Shown here piece after piece: positions 45,301-57,300 of a stretch of DNA of 64,000 nucleotides. A program made the position numbers and the translations under genes. This stretch comes from Guadua angustifolia (lineage: Eukaryota > Streptophyta > Magnoliopsida > Poales > Poaceae), in contig CM070501.1 of the NCBI GenBank assembly GCA_036346375.1, positions 56,523,326-56,587,325 on the forward strand, given 5' to 3'. The number at the start of each line of letters is the position of its first letter. Within the stretch, counting starts at the first letter, position 1. The notes beneath the pieces are model-generated. The model was not told where the DNA came from. It searched no databases and saw only the letters and a list, made by a program, of their open reading frames with translations.

Positions 45301-48300
45301 GGAGGTCGCCCGGTATTTCCGCCACTTGTTCTGGAGGGTTGCCCTTGAAGCGTTTGAGCAGCGACACATGGAAGACATTGTGAATACGGGTACTCTCGGG
45401 AAGCTGCAACTTATAGGCCACCTCGCCAATGCGTTGGATTACCTGAAAAGGACCATAAAAGCGAGGAGATAGCTTGGTCCAAGAAGTTTGATTCGGCGAG
45501 TCTTTGCAGGTGTTTCTGCGGCTTGAGCCACACCCAAGACCCGCCTCAAACACCTCTTCTCTGTGCTTGCCATCATAATATTGCTTCATACGGTTTTGAG
45601 CCTGCATCAATTGGGTCTTAGCTTGCTGTAACAGGGCGTCACGATCCACCAAAGTACAGTCAACGGAATCAATGCTCGTAGACCCTTGCGATATGGCAAC
45701 AATGGTGGCGAGTCTGCCAGTAAACTAACTCAAAAGGGGTGAGGCGATGGCCGAGTGGAAGGATGTATTGTAACAATACTCGCCAAGGAACCCATCATAC
45801 GAAGAGGATGGGCTGTCGTCGACATCTTAAGTACAACTCAATGGTGCGGTTGACAACCTCCGTTTGACCATCCGTCTGTGGGTGGTAGGCGGTGGACATC
45901 AACAAAGCCGTCCCACTCCTTTTAAACAACCCTTGCCAAAAGGTGCTAAGGAATACTGGATCACGATCGGAGACAATGGACTCGGGGATGCCATGTAACC
46001 TCACAACGATCAAAGAACAACTTGGCAGCTACCAAGGCGTGGCGATGCAGTGAGAGGAATGAAGTGTGCATACTTGGATAGACGGTCAACCACCACCAAA
46101 AGTGCAGTTTTACCTTGAGACTTTGGAAGGTCGGTGATGAAGTCCATTGAAATATCTGCCCAAACCTGGTGAGGGATATTAAGAGGCTGCAGCAGACCGG
46201 CCGGAGCTTGAGTGCTAGCTTTATGTTGTTGACATACAGCACATTTCGCAATGAACTCGCCGACCGTCTCCTTCTGATGTTCCCACCAATACAGTGCACG
46301 AAGACGATGGAGAGTCTTTTGAATGCCCTCATAGGTTAAGTCGTGTACGGCAGCAATCATTGGTTCCACCAAGGAAGACGATCGAGGAACCCACAGCTTG
46401 CCATTCCGGAACACCAAGCCGTCCTTAACCTCCCAGTGAATGTGCGGGGGTGCACCCTCCGAATGAGAAGCATCAACTCTGCTGGCCAAGGGCGCTATTT
46501 GCTGTTGCATCGCCGGATCCTCCTTCAGTACCGCCAACCACTGCTCCCGAGTTATGTCCTTCACCACCGATATGGTGAAACCGCCCTCCTCTTCCCGAGT
46601 TACGACGGCGCATCCGCCGCTTGGTTATGTTCTTAGGGCTTATATGCGACGCAAATCGAAGCCCATCAACTTGCTCAACCAATGCTGCTGCGGTGGCGTG
46701 ATCAAGGCTTGTTCAAGGAGGAATTTAAGGCTGCTATGATCCGTCCGGACGGTGAACCTTTGCCCCCACAAATACAGACGCCAATGCCGCACTGCCTTGG
46801 ACAACCCAATCAATTCCCTTTCATATGCCGCAAGCTTCCGATGACGCTCTGCTAGTTTACGGCTGAAATATGCAATGGGATGCCCTTGTTGGTGGAGGAC
46901 AGCACCGATCCCCGTCCCCGAAGCATCACATTCTACTTCAAATGGTAAAGAAAAGTTAGGCATCTGTAACACCGGGGCGGATGTTAATGCTCGCTTTAGT
47001 TGTATGAAAGCTTCCTCCGCGGCTATGCTCCATTCAAACCCATTCTTCTTCAACAATGCAGTGAGAGGATCAGCGATACCAGCATAATTCATTATGAAGC
47101 GCCTGTAGTAACCTGCCAAGCCCAAGAATCCCCTCAATTCTGTGACTGGCATAGGACGGGGCCATTCATCAACCGCCTTGAGCTTCAAAGGATCCGCCTC
47201 TACTCCCATATGCGATATTATGTGACCCAAGTACCCAATCTTCTCTTGAGCGAAGGCACATTTGGACTTCTTCAAATACAATCGGTGTTCCCTCAATTTG
47301 CTCAATACTGCTCCCACATGTCCCCGATGCTCCACCTCCGTCGATGCAAATCGGGATGTCATCAAAGAAAACCAACACAAACTTACGTAAGAATTCCTGG
47401 AGCACTTCATTCATTAACGCTGGAAGGTGGGCCGAGCATTGGACAATCCGAGCGGCATCACTAAGAACTCATAGTGACCATGATGCGCGGAATGCCGTCT
47501 TCCGATGTCCTCTTCTTTCATTCGGACTTGGTGATAGCGATCGCAAGTCCAACTTGGTGAAATCTGAGAGCTCCTCCCAATTCATCCAGCAGTTCTTCTA
47601 TCACCGGAATCGGAAATTTATCCTTAATGGTCTTCTCATTCAATCGGCGATAATCAACACAAAATCTCCAAGTCCCGTCGGACTTCTTCACCAACAACAC
47701 AGGTGAGGAAAAAGGTGAATGACTTGGGCGGATGATTCCTTGCTACAACATCTGTTCACATTGCCGTTCAATCTCATCCTTTTGCCGATACGGGTATCGA
47801 TAAGGACGGACTGCCACTGGATCGGTCCCTGCCTCCAATGGAATCCTGTGATCGCACGCCCTCGCCGGTGGCAGCCCCTGCGGTTCTTCAAAGACGTCCG
47901 CGTAAGACTCCAAGAGTGCTTCAAACATGTGCTTTTCTTCCATGCTGACTAACATCACACCCACTCTGTTCTTTTTGCGCAAACCCTGAAGCTGCACTGC
48001 CTCTCCATTCGCCTCAAACTCCATGGTGAGTTCTCCGAAATCCCACTGCAAACGGCCCAAAGTTTTCAGCCTCTGTACCCCAAAATTAAGTCAAATGAAT
48101 CAATCGGTAGTACTGTGAATGGAGCCACAAATCTTCTGCCTTGGATGAGAAATTCGGCCTCCAAGCTGCCCAGGCAAGGCAAATGCCACCCATCCGCTAC
48201 CTTGACTCGTTGGCTTCTCTGTTCTGCGGCTCGCGCTTCATCTTCCTTCCCCAATTGTCGGACAGCGTAAGCACTAATGAAATTGTGCGTACTTCCACTG

Positions 48301-51300
48301 TCGATCAGCCCCAACCACTTCTTTCCCGCCATCTCAATCTGAACTTGCATAGTCTCTCCCTGTTTTGGTCCAACCGCAGCAATCATGGACAACGCCGCCT
48401 CCACTGCCACTTCGGCCTCCAGCTCATCCCCATCTTCCTCCAGGTCATCCTCCTCTTCCACTTCTAGGTGAAACAATCTCTTACACCTATGGCCCCGAGT
48501 ATAGATTTCATCACAATTGTAACAAAGGCCCTTGGCTCTCCTCTCGGCAAACTGATCAGCGGATAACCGTAGCCTGTGTGGTGCTGATCCCGCCGAACTC
48601 TGCATGCTGCTGGTTGGCGCTATCCTTCCCAATGTCATTCCAGCACTTCCACCACCATTGTCGCCCTTGCCGAGTCCTCCTGCGGTAAACTTCCGATCCC
48701 ATCGCTCTGATCCGCACTCGGCCTGCTGCGATCATTCTTCTTCGATCCGGCACCGAAGCCGCCGGAGATTGCTCCCGCGGTTGGTGCACTCCACATGCGC
48801 GTGCACAACTCCCTTCGCACGCCCTGCTTGGGTCCAGCGTTGTTCTGCCTCTGCGATCCAAGCCTCCTTCCGGGCTTCTGCCTCTCGTGCTGCCCTGACA
48901 GCCTCCGCCAAATCATGTGGCCGTTCCCTGCGAACCTCCGCACCCACCGCACGAGACAATCCTGCCAGAAACATCTCGAGCTGGTCTGCCTTGCGCATCC
49001 TTGGAACCCTCGCCAGAAGTCTCTGGAATTCGCGGGCATATTCATCTACACCCTGATCTTCCTGTTTGAAATTCGCCAAATCTGCTAACGGACCCGCGCT
49101 GGACTGCCGCGTAAACCGCTGGATGAAGGCATCGTAAAAATCTTCCCACGCGATCCAGGGCTCTTCCTCCTGCCAATTGTCCAACACATCTTGCGCTTCC
49201 CCTGACAGATGCAAGCCAGCAAACTCCACCCATTCCTCCTCCTTGATCTTATCAACACGGAGATAGCGCTCACACCGGCGTAGCCAACTCAACGGATCTC
49301 CTTGGCCGTCGTACTCCGGCAGATCAAGTCTTGGGAGCCGGGCGTCCAATGGCGATCGTCTTCTTCCTCTGCTCGTCCGCGGCCTCCACGTCGCACCTGG
49401 TGATGCGTGCCGGTTGTCCTTCCTCCTCCAACCCGGTTGTCTCCCTCACCGAGCACTCTGTGATGCCCAGCCGCGCCCCCACCAGTCCTCACCCTCGGAT
49501 CCATGGCCTTCGGATCGACCGCCTGCATCTCCCTCTCCTCTTTCATCGGCTGCTTGCCCTTAAACATCTTCATCATCTCCGCAAACATTCCCTTCAACTC
49601 CTAGATGTCTGCCTTCATCTCCTCCTCAAGTCCCGCAACTCTTCCTTCCATCAGAACACCGCAGTTTCTCCTCTCCGGATCGTCGGGCTCTGATACCAAA
49701 TTGATATGAACTGACGCGGAACGATGCGCAAGTTCAAAGGCTCGGGTTCCCGGCTTCAGCCCGGGTCGCAGGCAAGACGATGAGGTGCTCCTCACGTCTG
49801 CCGGCGCCTTGGATAGGGCATGTTGAGCCACCGCCTAATGCTTGCGGCGATATATTATTGATCAAAGATGTCTTACAAATGGCTGCCTCCGACCTTTTAT
49901 TTCCTTCCCTTGCATGCAATCAAGATCCTATTTTATTGCTACTTTCCTAACTAACAGGATCTGCATGCTATCTTCCTAAACCAAGACTTAATACCTGACT
50001 TAATACCTTCCAACCCCAAGGCCGGTTGCCTAATCCAACCGCATGACTCATGCAGCCCGCCCAAGCCCTTCCATCTCCACCACAGGCCCGCGGCGTCTTA
50101 CAAAAACCCTATCACAACCGGCCCTAACAGCACCTGCTATGGAGTTTAATTGGCAATCAAAGCATCGGGCTCTCTCTGCCCTTCTTCTCTATTTATTCTC
50201 ATACCTCTAGGGTGTTACAATCTGACTCAACAAACCAAGGGATAAACTTAGAAAGTATAAAGATAGAAACTCTAAAGATAGGAAGGTAAGATTATGGATT
50301 CCCTAACAAATTGATTCTATGTTTCCTGCAAGCGGCGCCAAGTATAAACCCTATCCGCAGCCCTAACAGTACTCCCCCCCTCGACACCAAGCTTGTCCTC
50401 AAGCTTGAAATCAGGATAGGTGCGACGAAGAACAATAGCATCCATCCAAGTGGCCTCCTCTTCCGGTTGACCCAGCCAATGAACCAAGAACACGCTGCTG
50501 CAAGACCCTGTAAGGCTGGATAGTCGAGGCATCAGCCGAAGAAGACAGGTCCAAGGGCAATGGTGGTGGAGCATCCGAAGGACTGCCCTGAAATGGTTTC
50601 AACAGGGAGACGTGAAACACATCATGTATGCGAGTGGACGCCGGAAGCTCGAGTCGATATGCCACCGCCCCTACACGACCCACCACCTTGTACGGACCAA
50701 AAAATCGAGGAGAAAGCTTGTGTGGAGGCGTAGGGCGAAGAGATAATTGGCGGTGATGTTGAAGACGAAGCCACACCCACGATCCGATCGAGAATTCCAG
50801 CTCCCTGTGATGCGCATCATAGTACTGCTTCATGCGGTTTTGAGCATTAAGAAGGTGCTGACGAGCTTGAGCCAATAAAGCATCACGATCAACCAATTGG
50901 CAATCCACAGCATCTATCGAAGTAGCGCCTTCGGAATATGGAAGTAAGCTCGGAGGAAGTCTGCCATACACCAACTCAAAAGGAGGAGTGAGCCGAAGAG
51001 CCGAGTGATAAGATGAATTATAACAGAACTCCGCCCATGGCAACCAGCGAACCCAAGTAGATGGATTATCATCAGCCAAACAACGCAAATACATCTCAAT
51101 TGTTCGGTTAACCACCTCTGTCTGACCATCCGTCTGAGGGTGATATGCCGATGAAGTGAGGAGACGAGTACCACAACGTTTGAAAAGACTGCCAAAATGA
51201 CTAGTGAACACTGGATCCCTGTCGGATACAATTGACTCTGGCATGCCATGAAGGCGAACCACCTGGTCAAAGAAGATGTCCGCAATTACCGGTGCCGACG

Positions 51301-54300
51301 TAGGACGGCGTATAGCAATAAAGTGACCATACTTGGACAGGCGGTCCACCACCACCAAAATAGCTGTTTTGCCCTCAGACTTGGGAAGGGCAACAATGAA
51401 ATCCATGGAGACATCGGCCCAAATCTGCTGGGGAATAGGCAACGGTTGAAGGAGACCTGCAGCGTGAGGGTGCTGGCTTTATGAGCTTGACAAATCTGAC
51501 AACGGCGAATAAAGTCCTCAACTGTTCGCCGAAGGCCATCCCAGAAGAAGTGTTGCTTGATACGATGGACAGTCTTGTGAACTCCTTCATGTGTTAGATC
51601 ATGGAAAGCAGCAACAACTGAAGTGCATAATGGAGAAGTAGCCGGAATGACCAACCGACCTGAATAATATAGTAAACCCTCCTTGACTGACCAAGGCGAT
51701 GGCGAATCGGTCCCCTCCAAATCCGCGCACCTTTGCTGGATCTCCGGGTTGGACCTTAGCGCGGAATGCCATTCTTCCCAAACTGACCCGAGCGGCACTG
51801 AGATGGCGTTACAAGCAACAGGGTTGTCAAAGGCGCGGGAAAGGGCATCCGCGGCTTTGATTAAGACGCCCGGACGATACTCGACCGTGAAATCAAATCC
51901 CATCAACTTACTCAACCAGTGTTGTTGTGGTGGAGTCACCAGTGCCTGCTCCAATAAGTACTTGAGACTGGCGTGATCTGTCCGGACAATAAACGGCCGG
52001 CCCCATAAATACGGTCGCCAATGCCGAATAGCTTTGGAGAGGCCGATGAGTTCACGCTCGTAAGCCGCCAACTTGACATGTCGATCCGCAAGACGCTGGC
52101 TATAGAAAGCAACCGGATGGCCCTCCTGCTGCAACACTGCACCCACCCCGAGGCTTGACGCATCGCACTCAACCACGAAAGGAGTGTCAAAATCTGGTAG
52201 ACGTAGGACTGGAGCTGATAGCAGGGCTTCCTTGAGTTGCTGGAACGCCGCAGCCACCTCGGGCGTCCATTCAAAGGTTCTTTGTCGGAGCAATGAAGTC
52301 AAGGGCTCAGCAATAGCAGCGTAGTGGCTGATAAACTGACGATAATACCCTACGAGCCCCAGGAAGCTTCGAACGGCTGTGGCCGAGGTAGGAGCACGCC
52401 ACTGAGCCACATCCTGCACCTTGGCGGGATTCGCTGCGACACTCTCCGCTATGATGATATGACCCAGATATTTGACCTCCTGACACACAAATGAGCACTT
52501 TTTCCTTTTGAGATATAATTTATGTTGGCGAAGCTTCTCAAGGACTGACCGTAGATGAAGAAGGTGCTCCCCCCGGGTCGCACTGTAGATGAGGATATCG
52601 TCGAAGAAAACCAAGACAAATTTCCGAAGAAATTCCGCAAGAACCTCATTCATAAGCGCCTGGAATGTGGATGGCGCATTGCAAAGTCCAAAAGCCATCA
52701 TCAGAGATTCATAATGACCATGGTGCGTGCGGAAAGCTGTTTTCTCGATGTCTTCCTCCGCGATCCGGATCGATGGTACCGACATAAATCAAGCTTGGAG
52801 AAGAATTTGGCGCCGTGCAACTCGTCGAGAAGCTCTTCGACCACTGGAATCAGAAACTTATCCTTGATGGTTTTTGCGTTGAGTGCTCTGTAGTCGACAC
52901 AAAAACGCCAAGTGTCGTCCTCCTTCCGTACTAGCAGGACAGGGGAGGAGAAGGGTGATCTGCTTTCGTAGAATAATTCCTTGCGCAAGCATCTCGGTAT
53001 ACTTGTCTTTCAATTTCATCCTTCGACGCAGTCAGTGCCGGTAGGGCCGCATGACCACCGGGTTCAGACCTTCTGTTAACACAATGCGATGGTCGCAGTG
53101 TCGTGGTGGAGGTAAGTCTCGAGGCTCCTGGAAGAGGTCGTTGAATTCAGCCAAGAGGGTTTCCACCTCCTCATCGACTGCGGCCTCAAGCTGGTGGACA
53201 AGAACATCTGTCGCCGAAGTCTGGCCTTGAAGGGTGACCTGCTGTCCAGCCGCACCAAAAGTCATGCGAAGCTTGTCGAAGTTCCACTGGATGTCCCCTA
53301 GTGTTTGAAGCCACTGCACCCCCAACACTACATCAAACCCTTGCAGAGGAATCACCAAAAATGGCGCACAGAATTGATGGGACTCAACAAAGAAAACTCC
53401 TTGGGTAATGCGCCCTAGACATGGCAGCTCGTCGCCATTGGCCACGCGCACCCGCTGACCTCCGCCTGGCTCCTGAGATAACCCCATGAGTGTTGCAACA
53501 TGGCTGCTCAAGAAGTTGTGCGTACTGCCACTGTCGATCAAACCCACCAACTGGCGGCCGCCCATAGATAAAGAGACCTGCATCGTTTTCCCTCCCTTGG
53601 GTCCCCGCACTGCCATGGCCGACAGGGCAGCCATATCTTCCTCTTCTTCCGGAATCTCTTCCTCCTCTTCATTCACTACTTCACACAAGAAAAGCTTCTT
53701 ACATTGATGCCCTCTGGAGAACGCCTCATCACAGTTGAAGCAAAGGCCCTTCGCCCTCCGTTCTGCCATTTCATCCGGTGTCAGGCGGCGCCGGTAAGGG
53801 GATGATCGCGCTGACGACACTAGAGAGCCTGTTGGAGCCGTGCGACCCCTATGGCCGTCTTGCGGTCTTGAGTCTGAAAGCAAGTGATTCTTTGGCGGCG
53901 CCATTGAAGGAGAAGAGGTTGTGGCCTTCCCGTGCCCCCCACCGGGGAACCGCTCGAGTATGCCGCCAAGCCTGTTGTCGAGCCCCGAGTGAACACAGAC
54001 CGCCCCCGATGGGGACAAGACTGCGCCGCCTTGGCGATCCATAAATCCTCCCGGCATTCTGCCTCCCGAGCAAGCCCAACTGCGTCGGCGAGGTCGCGCG
54101 GTCGATCCCTGCGCACGTCGGCCGATAGCGTCGCCGATAGGCCTGCTGTGAAGAGCTCCACCTGATCATTCTTCTGCAACCCCGTCGTGCGAGCGAGGAG
54201 ACGCTGAAACTCCCGCGCGTACGCCTCCACCCTTCCATCTCCCTGCTTCAGATTCGCAAGGTCTCCAAGAGGTCCGGCCGACGAATACCGAGAAAATCGC

Positions 54301-57300
54301 TGAAGAAAGGTCTCACAAAACTCCTCCCACCGGATTGCTTCGTCTTCCCGTTCCCAGTTATCTAGCACTTCTTGCGCTTCTCTCCTCAGGTGGAAGCCAG
54401 CCATCTTGACGAACTCAGACTCCCGAATCTGATACAGCTTCCCAAAACGCTCACATTGCTTGAGCCACAGCAAGGGATCTTCAGAGCCATCGTAGATTGG
54501 AAGCTCATACCGTGGCGTGTGCGGCACCCAGCGGCGTTCGTGGCGGTCGTGGTGACCTCCTCGAGCCAGCGCCAGGTTCTCATCCCCCTCGCTAACCTCC
54601 TCTTCACGCGGAACAGGACGGCGGTCCTTACCCCGTGCGCCGCTCCCCTCTGTTCCAACCTGCGACCCACCCGCAGATTGCTTCCCGAGCACCGTGATCA
54701 ACTCCTCCAATTTCTTCTCCAATACCGAGAACCTCTGTCATGGCGACCTCCTTTTGCTCCATGGTGACGCGTAACTCGGTCAGGCTTTTCTCAACTCCCG
54801 CAATTCGATCCTCTGGTTGTGTCATGGTGGGATCGCTTGGCTCTGATACCAATTGATACGGATGTTCCTTTTCGAACAATCGCGTACCGGGTCTCAAGCC
54901 TAAGCGATGATCGGTGGAGGACGACGCCGGGAATCGATGTCGACCTATTGTCACGATAATGGCTGTGCGGAGCCACCGACCAGTTGTCGATGGCAGCGCC
55001 TGCTATGGAGTTTAATTGGCAATCAAAGCATCGGGCTCTCTCTGCCTTCTTCTCTATTTATTCTCATACCTCTAGGGTGTTACAATCTGACTCAACAAAC
55101 CAAGGGATAAACTTAGAAAGTATAAAGATAGAAACTCTAAAGATAGGAAGGTAAGATTATGGATTCCCTAACAAACTGATTCTATGTTTCCTGCAAGCGG
55201 CGCCGGGTATAAACCCTATCCGCAGCCCTAACATTAAACAGAATACATATTTTATGAACAAATAACAGAGCATTAAATAGCAGAAGACCAGAAAGTGCAG
55301 CACTGTATGTCACATTTTCAACTCAAAAACTGTATAAAAACTTTGTTAACAACATCATAATTTCATATTTTATTAGACCGCATAGTCTTGTTAGTTGAAC
55401 ACCAGCATACTGAGCATAGCCTAAGACAATCTCTTATGAAACTTGTAGCAATCTCAAGAAGGAAAAAAAAAAGAAGTATCTAAACTTGGATATGTAATGT
55501 AAGCATCATGAGTAATTACAAGTACATGAGACAGTAAAATCACTCAACCAAAGAAAGCAACAGAAAATGTAATAGAAAAACCATGGTACAAAACCTGTCA
55601 TTGCATTGCCTAAACAAAAAAGAATAAAAAATCCTAATAGGCCATGTTACCTTCTGAACAAATCCACGTAATGAAGCAAATTCCAGCTCATCAAGTGGCA
55701 AATTCCGAACCTTTACAAGCAGGAACAAGGATTAAGAATATTAAATATCACAATAGCCTCTCTGAGATTTATAATGCTCTAGAAGGATCTGTTGGCAAGC
55801 AAAGTACAAATAACCAGTAGAGTACCTCCAAACTAGTCAAAATTTCAGGATGGTAACAGAAATTAGATCTCAGCTGCCCCTTTTGGAGGAAAATAGACAG
55901 AAACCTTCCATCTTGAATGGCCTCATTTGTACCAAAAAACAATGGCCCGTTCACTTCTATGGAAAAATTTTCATCAGGCCTGCCAGTAGCATTTAACTGC
56001 TTGGGCAGGGAATAGAGATAGTAAGAGAAAAATGGAAAGGGAGCGCAAAGAGGAGTTCATACAGTACTAAAAATCAACATAAACATTAAATGCATGCATG
56101 CTCTATATCCAAAATTTTGAGAGCTACACTTGACATAGAAAACCATCAAGATCATACATATTCAAGGAGATACGCTTTATTTTGTGTAGAACCAGTAAGT
56201 TTGCAGATAGAATTAAAGCCTCTTAAAAATTTTGAAATTATGATATATTATTTGTTTAAATGAAATCTTTGTTGCGACATTAGTTTACTTGGGTGAAAAT
56301 TATGCTAAAATTTGTTAGAGTGTGTTATTGTTGAAAATAATGTATTAATGTAGTTTGTTAAAGCAGTATTAATATAATTGGAATGAGAAATTAATCAATT
56401 TGGAAAGCAAAGTGAACCTTTAAGTAGAAACATGATCCTCAAACTTCGGTTAAAAAAAACGGTGGATATAGATTATGTAGAGCTTCCATTATATCATATT
56501 CATTATTTGGTTCTTGTTTTGTATTGAAAGGTAATAGAATCCAAAATTCCTTTTTATAGACTATTACAAATCTGCCATCTGCCTGCGCACAAACTATCAT
56601 TGTTGCTCCCAATTATAGTGACGAGTGCACACAATCAAGACATCTACAACAAACAGGACTTGAATTAGGCTATGAAGTAACATGCAAACAAAGCAAATCA
56701 AATATAGAGGATGACAACACCAAATTAGCATTCCATAAGAAATTACCGTTACAGAATCCTGTGATATGGAAAGAAGACCAGTAGACTGAGGTGCCAGCAT
56801 AAGTTGGTTAAGTTTTATTCCCGACAGAGAAATATCGCCAACAAGCCTTGACACATCACTCTCAAGCTTACTTCGGTCAATGATACTTTGTAGAGCACAA
56901 TCAATCTTACCATCAACTGTATGGCTAGATTTCACCACTTTTCCTTGAAATTTGAGCCTTCCAGATGCTTTCAAATGTAATGGCCGTGGTGAATCAAAAG
57001 GTATTGAAGAAGCTATATGAGCAAACTCAAAGCCTCGCATACGCAAATCCAAATCCACCCCCTCCACAACTAGTGGTATGATTTTTTTCATTTGATACAG
57101 TTCCTTGTGCAGCAAGTAGTCATCAATATATGATGTTTGAACACGGGTTTTTAAATCAAAGGAAACTGATGATGAGTTGACCATAATATAATCATGTGCA
57201 ATAACAATATTGCCACGTGCATCAGAAAAAGAATCTTCTGCATTTGGTGCTGCCCACTTGATATCAAATTTCCTGTCATAGATTTTAGTTGTCATCACAA

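Larger units (their letters stand above)
44686..50129 (-). mobile_element. Inner Ty3/gypsy element inserted in the outer 3' LTR
   Basis: It has its own LTRs at 49703-50129 (5') and 44686-45110 (3'), about 425 bp each, beginning TGTTAGGGCC and ending TTCATATCA-like in element sense. GCAC lies on both sides. A tRNA-Met primer site (49687-49699) and a polypurine tract (45111-45124) are present. It has the same domain order and similar motifs as the outer element but different LTRs, so it is a related family, inserted later and in the same orientation as both the outer element and the host gene. Confidence 0.9.
44541..50368 (-). repeat. 3' LTR of the outer element, interrupted
   Basis: The pieces 44541-44685 and 50130-50368 together match the LTR at 54854-55233. 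The inner element sits between them, with GCAC on each side (44682-44685 and 50130-50133). Confidence 0.9.
44541..55233 (-). mobile_element. Outer Ty3/gypsy element in intron 12, split by a younger copy
   Basis: Flanked by TTAAA at 44536-44540 and 55234-55238, an exact 5-bp duplication. The 5' LTR (minus sense) is 54854-55233, 380 bp. The 3' LTR is 44541-44685 plus 50130-50368, which also adds up to 380 bp once the 4-bp duplicated GCAC is removed. A primer binding site for initiator tRNA-Met and a polypurine tract (about 50369-50382) sit where expected. Domain order in the interior is gag, protease, reverse transcriptase, RNase H, integrase, chromodomain, so this is a chromovirus; short LTRs and the C-terminal FKLEDKL motif suggest the Reina lineage. 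The two LTRs differ at about ten positions by eye, which points to an age near a million years at usual grass rates. Confidence 0.9.
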
